64,000 nt of DNA from Gigantopelta aegis (GCF_016097555.1 NC_054704.1:1173023-1237022); one strand, 5' to 3'; positions 1 to 10,753 are shown, counted from the first letter of the stretch. Translations and numbers: made by a program. Notes: generated by a model from the sequence alone, not told the origin.

Positions 1-905
1 CCATTTTTTATGTCGATGTACATGCCTTCTAGTTCCATTACCATAGTTACCATGCTGACCACGTGGAAAATCTGGTGCCCTTGTCCAAACAGATCAAACT
101 GACCGACCCATAGTTTTTCAGGCAGATGTGCAGAAAAGGTGACTGCGCACACGGCAAGAAGCAGGAAGACGACCGAGATGTGGTTGAGCGAGGACAAGCT
201 GCAGTGGTCATCGTGGAGGCAGTGCACGAATCTAGCCAGGACCGGCGAGGCGCCCACCAGCGCCTGCACGCCCAGACCAGCCACCATCAGTCGCTGTCGT
301 TGGGGCTGGTAGGGGTCACTGAAGCGCAGCTTTGCGAGGCAGCATGTTAGGAATCCAAATGAACTTAACGCAATATTGATTGGTAGTACGCACGGCTCGA
401 TGACGCTGTACACAAGCGGATGTGACGACACATAAACACAGCCTAGGACTGTTGCGAAGCTATAGTAGGTGACTCCAGCGTAGTCTATGAGGAACCAGAC
501 GTAGTGCCACCACGCAGACTTGCTGTGCAGGAGATGGGCGGCTGCGCTGAGCAGAGTGTTGAGCAGGCAGCCCACGCTGAAGCCGATGAGCGTCTGCGCG
601 TCTTTGTGTTGCGTGAGGTGGACGCGGCCCGACAGGCGGTATAGCTGAGCCAGCACGGCGACGAAGGCCAGCAGGTGCGTCCACACGTTCACCGACTCGT
701 TGTGCAGCTCACACACGCTCACCAGGTAGTAGCTCCACGGCTTGTCGGGCGGTCGGTAGCCAGTGGCAACGTACGGTTCTCGGAACACGAGGGGCACGCG
801 GCTCACGTGCAGAGTCCTCTGTTTCCCCGGCCAGGACAGGCCCTGTTTGATCAACTCCAACTTATGCATCGGTCGGCATAACTTGTCACCGTGTGGATGC
901 TTCAT
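1..905 (-). CDS. membrane progestin receptor-like protein (PAQR family, class II), C-terminus cut by window edge
   Basis: A single open frame runs from an ATG at 905-903 down to base 3, about 301 residues, without a stop. PAQR proteins are seven-pass membrane proteins; the class II (mPR) members bind progestins and signal at the cell surface or in endomembranes. Family signatures are visible in order: FREPYV..GYRPP.KPW near residues 41-56, HNESVNVWTH at 68-77, the S-x3-H pair at 120-124, an aspartate in WFLIDYAG at 141, and the C-terminal H-x3-H in GQGHQIFH at 274-281. These Ser, Asp and His residues form the metal site of the fold. Hydrophobic stretches alternate as in a seven-helix protein. 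The REPY..GYRPP start and ELEGMYID after the last His pair resemble mPRs (PAQR5-9) more than adiponectin receptors. Family length is about 330-350, so only some 30-50 residues are missing. A second ATG lies at residue 13. Which paralogue it is cannot be decided. Confidence 0.92.
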   Translation of the reverse strand, partial: MKHPHGDKLCRPMHKLELIKQGLSWPGKQRTLHVSRVPLVFREPYVATGYRPPDKPWSYYLVSVCELHNESVNVWTHLLAFVAVLAQLYRLSGRVHLTQHKDAQTLIGFSVGCLLNTLLSAAAHLLHSKSAWWHYVWFLIDYAGVTYYSFATVLGCVYVSSHPLVYSVIEPCVLPINIALSSFGFLTCCLAKLRFSDPYQPQRQRLMVAGLGVQALVGASPVLARFVHCLHDDHCSLSSLNHISVVFLLLAVCAVTFSAHLPEKLWVGQFDLFGQGHQIFHVVSMVTMVMELEGMYIDIKN

Positions 906-908
906 CTT

Positions 909-920
909 CTGAAATAAAAT
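909..920 (-). promoter_or_regulatory. probable 3' splice acceptor just upstream of the mPR start codon
   Basis: Read on the minus strand, a T-rich tract ending in TTTTATTTCAG stops four bases before the first ATG of the receptor exon. That fits a 5' untranslated exon spliced onto one large coding exon, an arrangement known for mPR genes. The upstream exon is not visible, because the sequence further upstream is an LTR-like element and a minisatellite. Inference from consensus only. Confidence 0.5.
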
Positions 921-943
921 AATCAGGTAGTCACAAAACAAAC

Positions 944-1215
944 TGTGACGGAACATGCTGTTATCTTTTCGCCTGTGGCGATGTTAATTGTTTTAGAGGG
1001 CCGTGTGCGGCTGGGTTACGTAATACCCCCGCGCGACGGTGGTCGAGCTGTTCCCAATACACACCCAGACCAGATGTGGAGGCCATGTGGCCAGTGGTTA
1101 CGTAATACCTCCGCGAGTTCTGTTTTACGACCTTGTATTCCTAGCGGAATGGCGACAGTAAGTCTGGCCATCTAAGAAAATATTCCGTCTTGTCGCTGTG
1201 GAAATATCCCATGAT
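944..1215 (+). mobile_element. LTR-like dispersed repeat, truncated copy
   Basis: It begins TGTGACGGAACATGCT, with the TG start usual for LTRs. It matches, in inverted orientation, 41826-42122 over almost its full length: shared blocks include TTTTAGAGGGCCGTGTGC, GGAGGCCATGTGGCCAGT and GTCGCTGTGGAAATATC. The copy ends near the 55-bp minisatellite. It sits about 25 bases upstream of the acceptor of the receptor gene, so in that gene's 5' intron or promoter region. No coding sequence is visible. The LTR call is inference from the terminus; a DNA element is also possible. Confidence 0.55.
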
Positions 1216-1270
1216 AGGGGGAGTACAAAGTGGTCCAGCAGGTGTAACCCATTTTTCGCCGCATGTATAC

Positions 1271-2592
1271 CTGAAGGACTCAATGAATATGACCCAAACA
1301 GTAATTAAAGTAAACACTATGTGGTCTGAAGGAATCAATGAATATAGCCCAAACAGTAATTAACGTAAACACTATGTGGTCTGAAGGACTCAATGAATAT
1401 GACCCAAACAGTAATTAACGTATACACTATGTGGTCTGAAGGACTCAATGAATATGGCCCAAGCAGTAATTAACGTAAACACTATGTGGTCTGAAGGACT
1501 CAATGAATATGACCCAAACAGTAATTAACGTAAACACTATGTGGTCTGAAGGACTCAATGAATATGACCCAAACAATAATTAACGTATACACTATGTGGT
1601 CTGAAGGACTCAATGAATTTGGCCCAAGCAGTAATTAACGTAAACACTATGTGGTCTGAAGGACTCAATGAGCATGACCCAAGCAGTAATTAACGTAAAC
1701 ACTATGTAGTCTGAAGGACTCAATGAATATAACCCAAACAGTAATTAACGTAAACACTATGTGGTCTGAAGGACTCAATGAGCATGACCCAAGCAGTAAT
1801 TAACGTAAACACTATGTGGTATGAAGGACTCAATGAGCATGACCCAAGCAGTAATTAACGTAAACACTATGTGGTCTGAAGGACTCATGAGCATGACCCA
1901 AACAATAGTTAACGTATACACTATGTGGTCTGAAGGACTCAATGAGCATGACCCAAGCAGTAATTAACGTAAACACTATGTGGTATGAAGGACTCAATGA
2001 GCATGACCCAAGCAGTAATTAACGTAAACACTATGTGGTCTGAAGGACTCAATGAAGATGACCCAAGAAGTAATTAACGTAAACACTATGTGGTCTGAAG
2101 GACTCAGTGAATATGACCCAAACAGTAATTAACGTACACACTATGTGGTCTGAAGGACTCAATAAGTATGACCCAGGCAGTAATTAACGTAAACACTATG
2201 TGGTCTGAAGGAATCAGTGAGTATGACCCAAGCAGTAATTAATGTACACACTATGTGGTCTGAAGGACTCAATGAGTATGACCCAAGCAGTAATTAACGT
2301 AAACACTGTGTGGTCTGAAGGAATCAATGAGTATGACCCAAGCAGTAATTAATGTAAACACTATGTGGTCTGAAGGACTCAATGAGTATAACCCAAGCAG
2401 TAATTAACGTAAACACTGTGTGGTCTGAAGGAATCAATGAGTATGACCCAAGCAGTAATTAATGTAAACACTATGTGGTCTGAAGGACTCAATGAATATG
2501 ACCCAAGCAGTAATTATCGTAAACACTATGTGATCCGAAGGACTCAATGAGTATGGCCCAAGCAGTAATTAACGTAAACATTATGTGGTCTG
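1271..2592. repeat. 55-bp minisatellite, about 24 copies
   Basis: Head-to-tail copies of a 55-base unit containing ATGTGGTCTGAAGGACTCAA, with the repeat starting at 1271, 1326, 1381, 1436 and so on. Copies differ by scattered substitutions (AATATG, AGCATG and AGTATG variants) that cluster along the array; the AGTATG form dominates the right third. There is no coding content. The array lies upstream of the receptor gene. Confidence 0.95.
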
Positions 2593-3060
2593 TGTTCAGT
2601 ATTACAGTAGGTTTTATGACCACCAAAGATCTTGAAAGACGATTGGGGTCAGAAGTGAAATTTGAAAGTTGACGTTTTTTTATCAGTAAATCGCAAATTC
2701 AAACAAAAAAAATGACTAAAAACAAAAACAGTAACAACTATATGATCAACAGAATGAATAGATTGACAGAAATAATGTTCCACGGTCATTAATGGACCTT
2801 CCTGGAAATTGGCAAAATCAAGAATGACACCCCACGCACGTGTACGGGGCAACTGCGTGATGCGTGTGCAAACTATGGAATGTGTTTCGGTGTGTTGATA
2901 AACAGACCTGAACGTTCTTTACTAGGATGTCTGCGGTCAAAACGTGTGTTCGGTCTAATAGTTGATATTAACATTAATATTTTAATATTTCAGGTTCCCC
3001 TACTTTGTTTTAAGAATATATATATATATATATTATATTATTATATAGGCAGGCCGACTA
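2593..3060. other. non-coding stretch with a short TA microsatellite
   Basis: AT-rich sequence without a credible gene. A (TA)n run lies at about 3017-3045, just left of the inverted-repeat element that follows. Short open frames here show no recognisable protein features. Confidence 0.6.
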
Positions 3061-4690
3061 AAGTAGTGTCGGAAATAGAATAAAAATGATTTTCGTCGAT
3101 TATTTCTTTCATATTAAATTAGCAGGTAAATGTTTTATAAACATCTATTTAATGATACTCTACCTACATGTGTCAGTTTCATTTACCCTAAAACAAACTT
3201 TTAATTTAAAACTTCAAGTTAGCTGAGTATTTTGAATTGCAGCATAAATTATTAATTATTATCAGCATATTTAGTGAATATAAATTCCATATAAGTACAT
3301 TAGAAATTTACACAATCTTGCAACCACTTAAAGCCGCACACCCTAGTTCCATCCAGCGAAAATAAATTATAATTTGGTTAATCTACAAACCTGTAACACA
3401 CTTAGATCACGTTTTTATCAAATGGAGTGAAAAAGCAGGTTTTATATCGATAAATACCATGGGAATCCCCATGTCCCAATTGCTTGAAATAATTTTGAAA
3501 GTTAGTATTCTGATGTCACCGGTAGATGTCGCTCGAAGCACAATGCCTACGTCACGACAAATTTCACAGACTTGGGGTGCGTTCGTTTCACCTCTCCTGG
3601 ACATGTTCCAACTGTTCTGTCCTGGTTGTATCCCCTCTCCAGATATCGTAAGACTTAGCAAAATTATTGGTTTTAAGGGTTTGTAACGTTTTGTATTGAG
3701 ACACTTACTTGTCTGAACTTTATTGTTACTGAAAATATTCACGAACTGTGAAGATAAATCTCACAAATGAACAACAAATCGGATGTTGATTGCGCGAACC
3801 GTGCACGAGAAAACAAACCGAACCAAAATGATAACGGTCACGTGATATACCAACGTCTGTGACATTGAAATAGAAATATCCCCTCTAAAAATAGATTGGA
3901 CCTCGCTTGCTTAACGGTTTTTTCTCGACAGCACGTCTTGTGAAAAAATGCAAATGAATTTCGTGGTTTTACAAACATCAGGATTACCAAAAAGCACTTC
4001 AGGTGAATGGAAATGTGTATTCTAAATAATAAAATGTAAGTAAAAGTGCAATTTTATTTGTGAAAAATGGGGTTTAATAGCGAAAAACAACGCCGTAATG
4101 GTTAACAAATAGCCGTAACTAGGGTGTGTCCCTTTAAAGGTGCAATATCATAGATATATGTGAGCATCTGTTTGTGATAAAAATTCTCCAATAAAAATGT
4201 ATTTTCTACTAGTAGATAAAATTATTTTGTTAGAATCATTTATGGGGATATAGTTGAAGGTGTAGTCTTTAAATTTTAAAGCAAAATTTAGTTTAAACAA
4301 ATTATTTGCAATAGCTGTCATTATGGAACTTGGAGATAGCTCCTTTAATACATAGCACTTTTAATACCGGTATAATAGATCACACACTCAGAATGGTATT
4401 TGACAGTTTTGCTCAAAAGTTACTTAGAAATGTCTACAAATCTTTTGTTTTGGAAAGGGGTAAACCGTCATCAGCGACAGCCCCTCACATATTGCAACAG
4501 CAATGAAATTGACACATGCCGATCAAAATGTGTTATAGTTTGTTCCAATAAAGTGCACAAATCACCTGCTTACTAACATCTTTCTTTTAATTTCAAGAGT
4601 AACCACCACCTTGTACATCAATGAGAACCCAAAGACATGAAAGACATAATCGACGAAAATCAGTTTTATTCTATTTCCGACACTACTATA
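3061..4690. mobile_element. non-autonomous TIR element, about 1.6 kb
   Basis: The left end (about 3061-3112) and right end (about 4637-4689) are near-perfect inverted repeats of some 50 bases that include GTAGTGTCGGAAATAGAATA and GATTTTCGTCGATTAT. This is the layout of a TIR DNA transposon or large MITE. No transposase frame is seen inside. A second inverted pair is nested within it. A target-site duplication could not be read with confidence, so exact ends are uncertain. Confidence 0.7.
3326..4140. mobile_element. nested MITE-like element with CACACCCTAGTT ends
   Basis: Inside the previous element, TTAAAGCCGCACACCCTAGT at about 3331 is mirrored by the reverse complement near 4105-4135 (ACTAGGGTGTGTCCCTTTAA on the plus strand). 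That gives inverted ends of about 25-30 bases around 0.8 kb of non-coding DNA. I recall similar GGGACACACCCTAGTT termini as widespread in molluscan genomes, but this was not checked. Open frames of 75-111 codons on both strands inside it resemble no known protein. Confidence 0.55.
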
Positions 4691-4771
4691 GTAGAAATTC
4701 TGGCGAGCGAATAAATTTTAGTTGACTCTGGTTCTGCGGGCTAGTGAAATATTTTCTATTTCTGCAACCCT

Positions 4772-4801
4772 GGTTCTAGTGATGTCGTTAAACAAAACAA
4801 A
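4772..4801 (+). mobile_element. SINE tail fragment
   Basis: A 30-base piece, TCTAGTGATGTCGTTAAACA plus AACAAA, matches the 3' tail of the SINE at 4981-5208 (TCTAGTGGTGTTGTTAAACA). Too short to orient beyond the tail match. The remaining sequence between 4690 and 4980 shows nothing recognisable. Confidence 0.45.
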
Positions 4802-4980
4802 TTCTCATACAGATATTACTCATTCATCTTTTGTTTTTGTTGGTTACCGTTTGGATTTTTATTTCACTTTGAATGTATTGTTTCGAAATAAATAAAGCTG
4901 TATAATTATATTTTCTATTTCTAAAATGTGCTTGAATACATTAATATTATAAACGTCGGTTCTGGGACCATTTTTAAAGT

Positions 4981-5208
4981 TGCCAGTGCGTCACAACTGG
5001 TATATATAAGGTCGTGGTATGTGCTATCCTGTCTGTGGATTGGTGCATATAAAAGATCTCTTGCTACTAATCGATAAAAACGGTTGCAGGTTTCCTCTCT
5101 AAGACTATATGCCAAACTTACCAAATGTTTGACATCCAATAGCCGACGTTTAATCAATCAATGTGTTCTAGTGGTGTTGTTAAACAAAACAAACTTTAAA
5201 CAAACTTT
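4981..5208 (+). mobile_element. tRNA-derived SINE, 5'-truncated
   Basis: The body is recognisable from CAGTGCGTCACAACTGGTAT, CGTGGTATGTGCTATCCTGT, GTGCATATAAAAGATC and GGTTTCCTCTCTAAGA, ending in a GTTGTTAAACAAAACAAAC tail. The same body occurs after a tRNA-like head at 6219 and, inverted, at 35327-35542. The head is missing here, as is usual for 5'-truncated retroposed copies. Confidence 0.8.
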
Positions 5209-5885
5209 ATTTTTAAGAAAATAGCGCTCGGGCGCGTATTGGAGGAAATACGGTACTTAATACTTCCTGGTAACTAAGGTCACTGACTGGAGGCAAACAG
5301 TGACACAACAGTGCCCTGAACATTTCCCGTTACGGCTATCTCTTTGACAACAATCGATAACAGTGTTTGTCGGTTGTAAACTATAGGTCTGTGACTGATC
5401 AGCAATTTGTATACAGTGAGAACTTTATTTTTAAAATACACATTTACGTTTTCAAAAGGAATTTTCACAATGCTTCGGCATACGTATTACCTGGCCAGGG
5501 AAACGCGCCCGTTCAGGATGAATAGCTCGCGCGTCGTTACGACTCAAATAACAAACAACTGACTGAGGGTGTGTGTGGTTTTTAGAGACGTTTCGTAGCC
5601 ACATTACAAGCATGTACAACTCACCTCGTGTGTCACGTGAGCGCTCATCGCACTGTTGTCACATGCTCCCACTGAGGTCGGCTTGAGTCGTCTGTTATTC
5701 AAATGTCTCCGAGTTGTCACGTTTTAGCCAAACAGAGCGGACAACGTTCGCTGAACTGGTTGATGCACTTAACGTCAAACGGAATTACTACATCGCTCGA
5801 GAACCAATCAAATAGTCGGCGAACCTTAGTGAACCATACCTGTGACGTCACACTACATTGTCGCTCGATGTCAGTATGAAGGGCT
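5209..5885. other. no recognisable gene or repeat
   Basis: Unique-looking sequence of mixed composition with several CpG-rich patches around 5480-5700. No splice-bounded exon or protein motif was recognised. Frames of 62-74 codons on the minus strand look like chance. Confidence 0.5.
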
Positions 5886-6222
5886 GTTGTTGCTAGTCTC
5901 AACTCCACGTCACGACTCACGACCCGATGTTTACCTTTCAATGTTGTGGGCAGGGTTAGGGTTAGGGTCTCAACTGCACGTCACGACTCACGACCCGATG
6001 TTTACCTTTCAATGTTGTGGGCAGGGTTAGGGTTAGGGTCTCAACAGCACGTCACGACTCACGACCCGATGTTTACCTTTCAATGTTGTGGGCAGGGTTA
6101 GGGTTAGGGTCTCAACTCCACGTCACGACCCGATGTTTACCTTTCAATGTTGTGGGCAGGGTTAGGGTCTCAACTGCACGTCACGACTCACGACCCGATG
6201 TTTACCTTTCAATGTTGTGGGC
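5886..6222. repeat. 71-bp minisatellite carrying telomere-type TTAGGG hexamers
   Basis: About five tandem copies, spaced 71, 71, 64 and 65 bases, share CGATGTTTACCTTTCAATGT and TCTCAACTGCACGTCACGAC. At the start of most units is GGGTTAGGGTTAGGG, two and a half units of the metazoan telomere repeat; one copy has lost one hexamer and another has lost ACTCACG. The last copy runs directly into the SINE at 6219. Confidence 0.9.
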
Positions 6223-6366
6223 AGGATGTAGCCCAGTGGTAAAGCGCCCGCTTGATGCGCGGTCGGTCTGGGATTCAACCCCATTGGTGGGCCCATTGGG
6301 CTATTTCTCGTTCCAGCCAGTGCACCACAACTGGTATATCAAAAGCCGTTGTATATGCTATCCTAA
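6219..6366 (+). mobile_element. tRNA-derived SINE, head and proximal body
   Basis: The element starts GGGCAGGATGTAGCCCAGTG. The polymerase III A box lies in TAGCCCAGTGGTAAAGCGC and the B box in GGGATTCAACCCC, followed by GGGCCCATTGGGCTATTTCT and the CCAGTGCACCACAACTGG body. It ends after TATGCTATCCT and so lacks the distal body and tail. The two boxes are spaced as in a tRNA, showing a tRNA-derived head. Confidence 0.85.
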
Positions 6367-6429
6367 ATAAGCCATTAAATATAGAATATCAGGTTTTACT
6401 ACGTGGGGTTTCTTGTGTGTTTTTTTGTT

Positions 6430-7650
6430 TTTGCTTTTTTTTTTTAAGTAAATTTTATTGTCCCCAGGAATACTTGTCAATGTCAGGTTTGAGGAGCCCT
6501 GAGCTCACTGACTTACACATATTTTAAATATATTTCATATACATACAGACTATTTACATGTACACAATGTTCATGTTTAAAATATATACTATTGCATTCA
6601 AAAACTATCTCATCCACTCACCTACTCACCTAGTCACCTACTCACCTAGTGACCCCCACACAAATATTCATGTACATCAGTTTCATACCTGTCAGTAATT
6701 AGAAGACAAAGAAGAAAGGGGAAACAAGAAATATCAGAAGAGTCAGAAAATAATAACGGTGCAGCAAATTTTCTCCTTTAATGTTTGTCTCTAAGCCAGT
6801 ATGTTGAACTACAGCTGAAAAAGTTCACGAAAAATTGTCATTAAATAAATTATACCATTTCTTCCAATATTTTTCTAAATATTCGTATTCAGTTTTTAAG
6901 CAGAATACACCTTTGAATTTCTAATTTGTTTTTAATTGTCCGTTGTAATGATCGTAAGTTCAACTTTTGTTTTTGCATTTTTATAGAATAAATATAATAT
7001 TTTATATTAATAATCATCCAGTTTACTACACTGCTGTTTGCTTCATTAGGCAAACCTAAGATAACGGTATGTTTATCAAAAGTAATATGTTCACCCAAAG
7101 TATTTGTTATCCAATTTGCAATAGATTTCCATAGTTCTTTAACAAAATGACAATCATGAAATAAATGTTCTATGGTCTCTGGCAGCAGCTTACAGAAAGT
7201 ACATTTATTGGTATCTTATAGTGAATAGTATTCTGGTACATTTAAAGGGTATGCTATAATATATTTTCCATTCCCTTAATGAATAGTTAAAACATTTTTC
7301 CTGATATTTTAATTGTAATTTTGGATTTTTTTATGTATTGCATAGCATATTGTCCCTTGCAACCTTGTTTCTCTTTTAAAATCTGCTTTAACTTTTGGGG
7401 GTAAACTGGTTTATAATTAGGAAAACAAATCCAGAGTTTGACAATTTAATTTTCCATATTTTTCAATAAAACATTTTACTGCTTTAATTAAAGGCGTGTA
7501 ATCTAAAAAATTCGTTATTATATTATACTTCACCATAAATTCGTCAACAGTTAGAAAGCCGCCATATACTCCAATTAAATCATTTATAAAAATAATTCCT
7601 TTTTCGGCATACGTTTTGTAGAAAATAGTTTTTTTTAAAAATCTTTTAGT
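6430..7650 (-). pseudogene. LINE (L1/Tx1-like) ORF2, C-terminal part, broken
   Basis: Reading the minus strand from 7650 to 6800 gives, with frameshifts and stops, segments typical of the end of a LINE reverse-transcriptase polyprotein. FINDLIGVYGGF lies near 7590-7560. A zinc-knuckle-like CTFC...ETIEHLFHDC follows near 7200-7150, then LW..I..WI and VILGL (7050). The last stretch before the stop is KKWYNLFNDNFS-like, at about 6840. The fragment belongs with the more N-terminal piece at 9140-9550; the 1.5 kb between them is a later insertion. Downstream non-coding sequence to 6430 may be the LINE 3' UTR. Not functional. Confidence 0.7.
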
Positions 7651-7654
7651 TACA

Positions 7655-8100
7655 TTCTCTGGTTACCATATTATAACATCATGTACAAATGTGAAATACA
7701 AGCTCAAATGCACTTTTAAAAAAGTCGTGTGTGTTCGCTATGAATGGATAACTTCAAACGTATACGCTTGATTCGTCGCCTGTGCCGCCATAGCTCGGCA
7801 AAGCACAAACGACAGCCTGTTGTCAGTTTCAGTTAACACGTGCGTTTGCCGATTTCAAATTGTAGGGTTCGTCTCAAAATATTAAAAGAGAAATCTTGCG
7901 CTGTACGAAGAACGTTCGGTTGAGGATAAGGTACTAGAGTCTTTAGTTAAAACCGGTTTGATCTTGACAACGTATTATCGACAGTCGTACCTTCCTATTT
8001 CAGAATTGATATTTTATAAAGTATCAGTAGAACTTTCAAAGTTTAGTTTGTATACTAGTAACACATTAATCATGAATATATTTTTAAAATAAAATATACT
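7655..8100 (+). repeat. dispersed repeat, inverted copy at 16870-17215
   Basis: From GGTTACCATATTATAACATC at about 7661 to beyond TACCTTCCTATTTCAGAATT, this matches the reverse complement of about 16900-17215. Shared blocks include CAGCCTGTTGTCAGTT, GAACGTTCGGTTGAGGATA and AACCGGTTTGATCTTGACAA. It falls inside the insertion that splits the LINE, so it is probably part of a mobile element. No coding capacity is evident. Confidence 0.7.
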
Positions 8101-8245
8101 AAAGTAGACAATGAACGTTTTCACTTCTTAATTTTACGTGTTAAAATCGACAAATTCAAATAAATATTATTTCGTTTGGAAAGGGTAAAGTTGGGGGGGG
8201 GGGGGTTAACGACAACAAAGTAAAGCATATTGATTTAATAATCAT

Positions 8246-8318
8246 TCGACCCCATACAACCGTAAATAAAATGTGTTGAGTGCGTCGTTCAATAAAACAT
8301 ATCCTATCCTTCCTTCCA
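8246..8318 (+). mobile_element. SINE 3' tail fragment
   Basis: Contains CCATACAACCGTAAATAAAA, GTGTTGAGTGCGTCGTTCAA and a CCTTCCTTCC tail. I recognise this as the distal end of the molluscan tRNA-SINE type whose head occurs at 6219. It abuts an inverted copy of the same family. Confidence 0.6.
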
Positions 8319-8650
8319 TCTGCTGTTGGATGTCTAACATTTGGTAATTTTGACATATAATCTTAGAGAGGAATCGGGTGCATGTGCAGGGGGAGGGTAT
8401 TGGAGGTCGAAACCCTTACTTGCCCAAGCTTATGTATTTTTTGGGCGAGCATGGCCCCATATAAACTTCGCTTAACACAGTCTATAACCCCAACCCCGCT
8501 GAAATCCCTGCACACGCGCCTTGGAAACCCGCTACATTTTTTTTTAGCAAGGGATTGTTTATATGTACCATCCCACAGACAGGATATCACATACCATGGT
8601 CTTTTTGTATACCCGCCGATGGGGATCGATCCTAGACTGACCGCGCATTT
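8319..8650 (-). mobile_element. tRNA-derived SINE, inverted and interrupted
   Basis: Read on the minus strand, the head-proximal part (8650-8524) contains the B-box region GGATCGATCCCCATCGG, GTGATATCCTGTCTGTGGGA and AGCGGGTTTCC. The distal part (8375-8319) contains CCTCTCTAAGATTATATGTC and AGACATCCAACAGCAGAT. Between them, 8376-8523 is about 150 bases of other DNA. Part of that insert (AACTTCGCTTAACACAGTCT) resembles a segment inside the transposon copies at 34370 and 42590. So a small element landed inside the SINE. Confidence 0.65.
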
Positions 8651-9135
8651 CCAAAAAACACCTTTTTAGGTCTAAGTAATGAATAAAAATAACATATAGT
8701 CTTAATTTTTTTTACGTAAATCGAACACAGTGCCCTCTTCCTCTACCCCTAGAGCGTTACGTAATTAGTAACACCCCCTTACATGTAACGCGCATGCCCA
8801 CAGCTGGCCACTGTCAAAATTTCAAGGCAAATCCCCCACTCACCGACCCCTGGAAAGGCGTTGTACCATACCTCTATGGATATAAATATGTTTTGGAGAT
8901 ATGAGACGACCCCTCAATTAAGACAGTTAAATTTGTTCAAAAATTGCGAAATCTCACGTGATCTCTTGTTGGGGAATTCTATACTTGTGATAAGCCAATG
9001 AAAACCGAGATCGGTACGAGCCCGTCAAAAGTGTTCCACTTTCAAAATCATGGCTTTGTTTTTGACCTGGATAAGCCAGCGTAGTGAAACCAATGCGGAG
9101 TGCGGCGTCATATATGCACCAAACGTAATTGGATT
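8651..9135. other. non-coding part of the insertion that splits the LINE
   Basis: No gene is visible. The block GAGCGTTACGTAATTAGTAA followed by CACCCCCTTACATGTAACG (8752-8790) looks like a dispersed-repeat segment. The stretch lies between SINE remains and the LINE fragment beginning at about 9140. Confidence 0.4.
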
Positions 9136-9139
9136 TTCT

Positions 9140-9550
9140 GTTCTATATGATTAAATAATAAAAATATTCCAGGGAATGTAGTTTTAATATTTTACTGTTG
9201 TACCAAATATTGATACTAACTATGTCTTCGACACTTATGATTTCTTCACATTGAATTTTTCTCCAGCTTTCAAGAACATCTTTCCATAAAGGATTATTTA
9301 TATTTTGCATTTTCTTACTAACAAATTGATCTCCATATATAATTAAATCCTGTACTGATACATTTGTGATGGATGAAAAAAGATGTATCCATTTTGAATC
9401 ATTTGTAAGTAATCTTCTTATCCATGTTGATTTTAAAGCTGTTATATAGATTGAAATATTAATCATTCTAAATCCTACGTTTCGATAATCTTCAATTATA
9501 GTTTCACGTTTTATTTGTTCTGGTTTATTTTCCCATATACTATTAGTTTT
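9140..9550 (-). pseudogene. LINE (L1/Tx1-like) ORF2 fragment, upstream piece
   Basis: The minus-strand frame 9466-9143 (107 codons) plus preceding codons shows the block after the reverse-transcriptase core of L1-like LINEs: a GFRMI.ISI..ALKSTWIRRL segment (about 9480-9415), PLWKDVLESW near 9285, and IWYNSKI near 9205. It continues logically into the fragment at 7650-6430. No start codon or endonuclease domain is present, so it is a dead partial copy. Confidence 0.7.
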
Positions 9551-9559
9551 ATCGTGTAG

Positions 9560-10750
9560 AAAATACTACCGGAAGTCGGACAATAGTAGGTGCCCGAAAG
9601 CATAGCGAACCTAAAAATTTTAAATAAATATTTTGATTATATACACAACATTATAATTTTTTGTACCTTTTTCTGTGAAAATAAACTCAACTTTATGTGT
9701 GAGATCTACACCACTGGCTGCTAGTGACTGTGACGTCAAACGCTGTTCCAGTGTAAACATTCTTTGCAGGAAGCTACTTGCTTTTTTGTTTCAAAATGTT
9801 TAATTCAAAACGCTGGTTAGGTCCGAATGGGAGCAAATAATGGAGAATTAAAAAAATAATAGGTAATTTGACGTTACAGGAAATGTAAATGTTATATTTA
9901 TTTATGCAGTTCAACAATTATTGCTGTAAATGGATGTTTGAAAAATGAGAAAACAACCTACCTGAAAATTGAGCACATACCCGTCATGCGCACAACTCAT
10001 TTCCTAGTAACATGATAACGATTCGAATTATCAGGTAGGGGTTATCAGGTCTATAGGAAGCATGTTGGCATGATAACGGAAAATATAGAGGGCATTCAGC
10101 ATGTTTTTTTGTTTTTTTTAAAACAAACAACACTCGTAGAAAACACTGATCATTACCAAGCCATCCCCCATTCCAAGCTATAGCTATTTTTCTCTTGTCT
10201 TTGTATTCATCAGGCACGGTGGAAGCAAGTAGACATTGTGTGTGTGTCTGTGTGGTGGTGGTGGGGGTGGGGTGACCGAGATTGAGAGGGCGCAAAGCAA
10301 ATTTTCTAGGGGAATTCGGGGGTATGCTCCCCAGTAAAAATTTTAAAACTAGATGTCCCGAGATGCAATTTCCTGCGTTCTACAAATAAAATTCATCTCT
10401 GCCTTAAAATTTATGACTGTTCATGTACTAAAACGTTATAAAAAGGAAGGGATTTTGACCATAAAAGTTAATCACTTTCATTACTTCTTGGTGAGACCAT
10501 GCTTTCTCCTCTTGTGTTAATACTGCCTTTTTGGATATCATGTGATGTAGAACTTTGGTCACATGGCACATCAAAAGTGTCTGATTGATTGTAAGTAGTG
10601 ACAAGCTGCAACATTTGTCCAAAAGATGAAGCATGCAGCTAAATCTTGCAACATGTTGCGGGTTGTCCCATCTTGTCCAACTTTGTTGCAAGAGTGATCT
10701 ACACGGTCATACATTTCTTGCACAAGTGGGGATATTTCGTGCTAAATATT
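9560..10750. other. no confident gene; possible old repeat material
   Basis: AT-rich, with a GT/G-rich stretch at 10230-10275. The segment GGGGGTATGCTCCCCAGTAA followed by AGATGTCCCGAGATGC (10320-10365) resembles a TE end I have seen in marine invertebrates, unverified. A minus frame of 87 codons (10691-10428) has no recognisable motif. Confidence 0.4.
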
Positions 10751-10753
10751 GCG

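Noticed and set aside
126..350. 74-codon plus frame and the 460-684 minus frame near the left edge
   Set aside because: Both are shadows of the membrane progestin receptor exon, which is read in another minus frame open to the window edge.
1271..2592. Possible CRISPR array because of regular spacing
   Set aside because: Units are contiguous and similar over their whole length with no unique spacers, and the window is animal DNA. The same holds for the other arrays.
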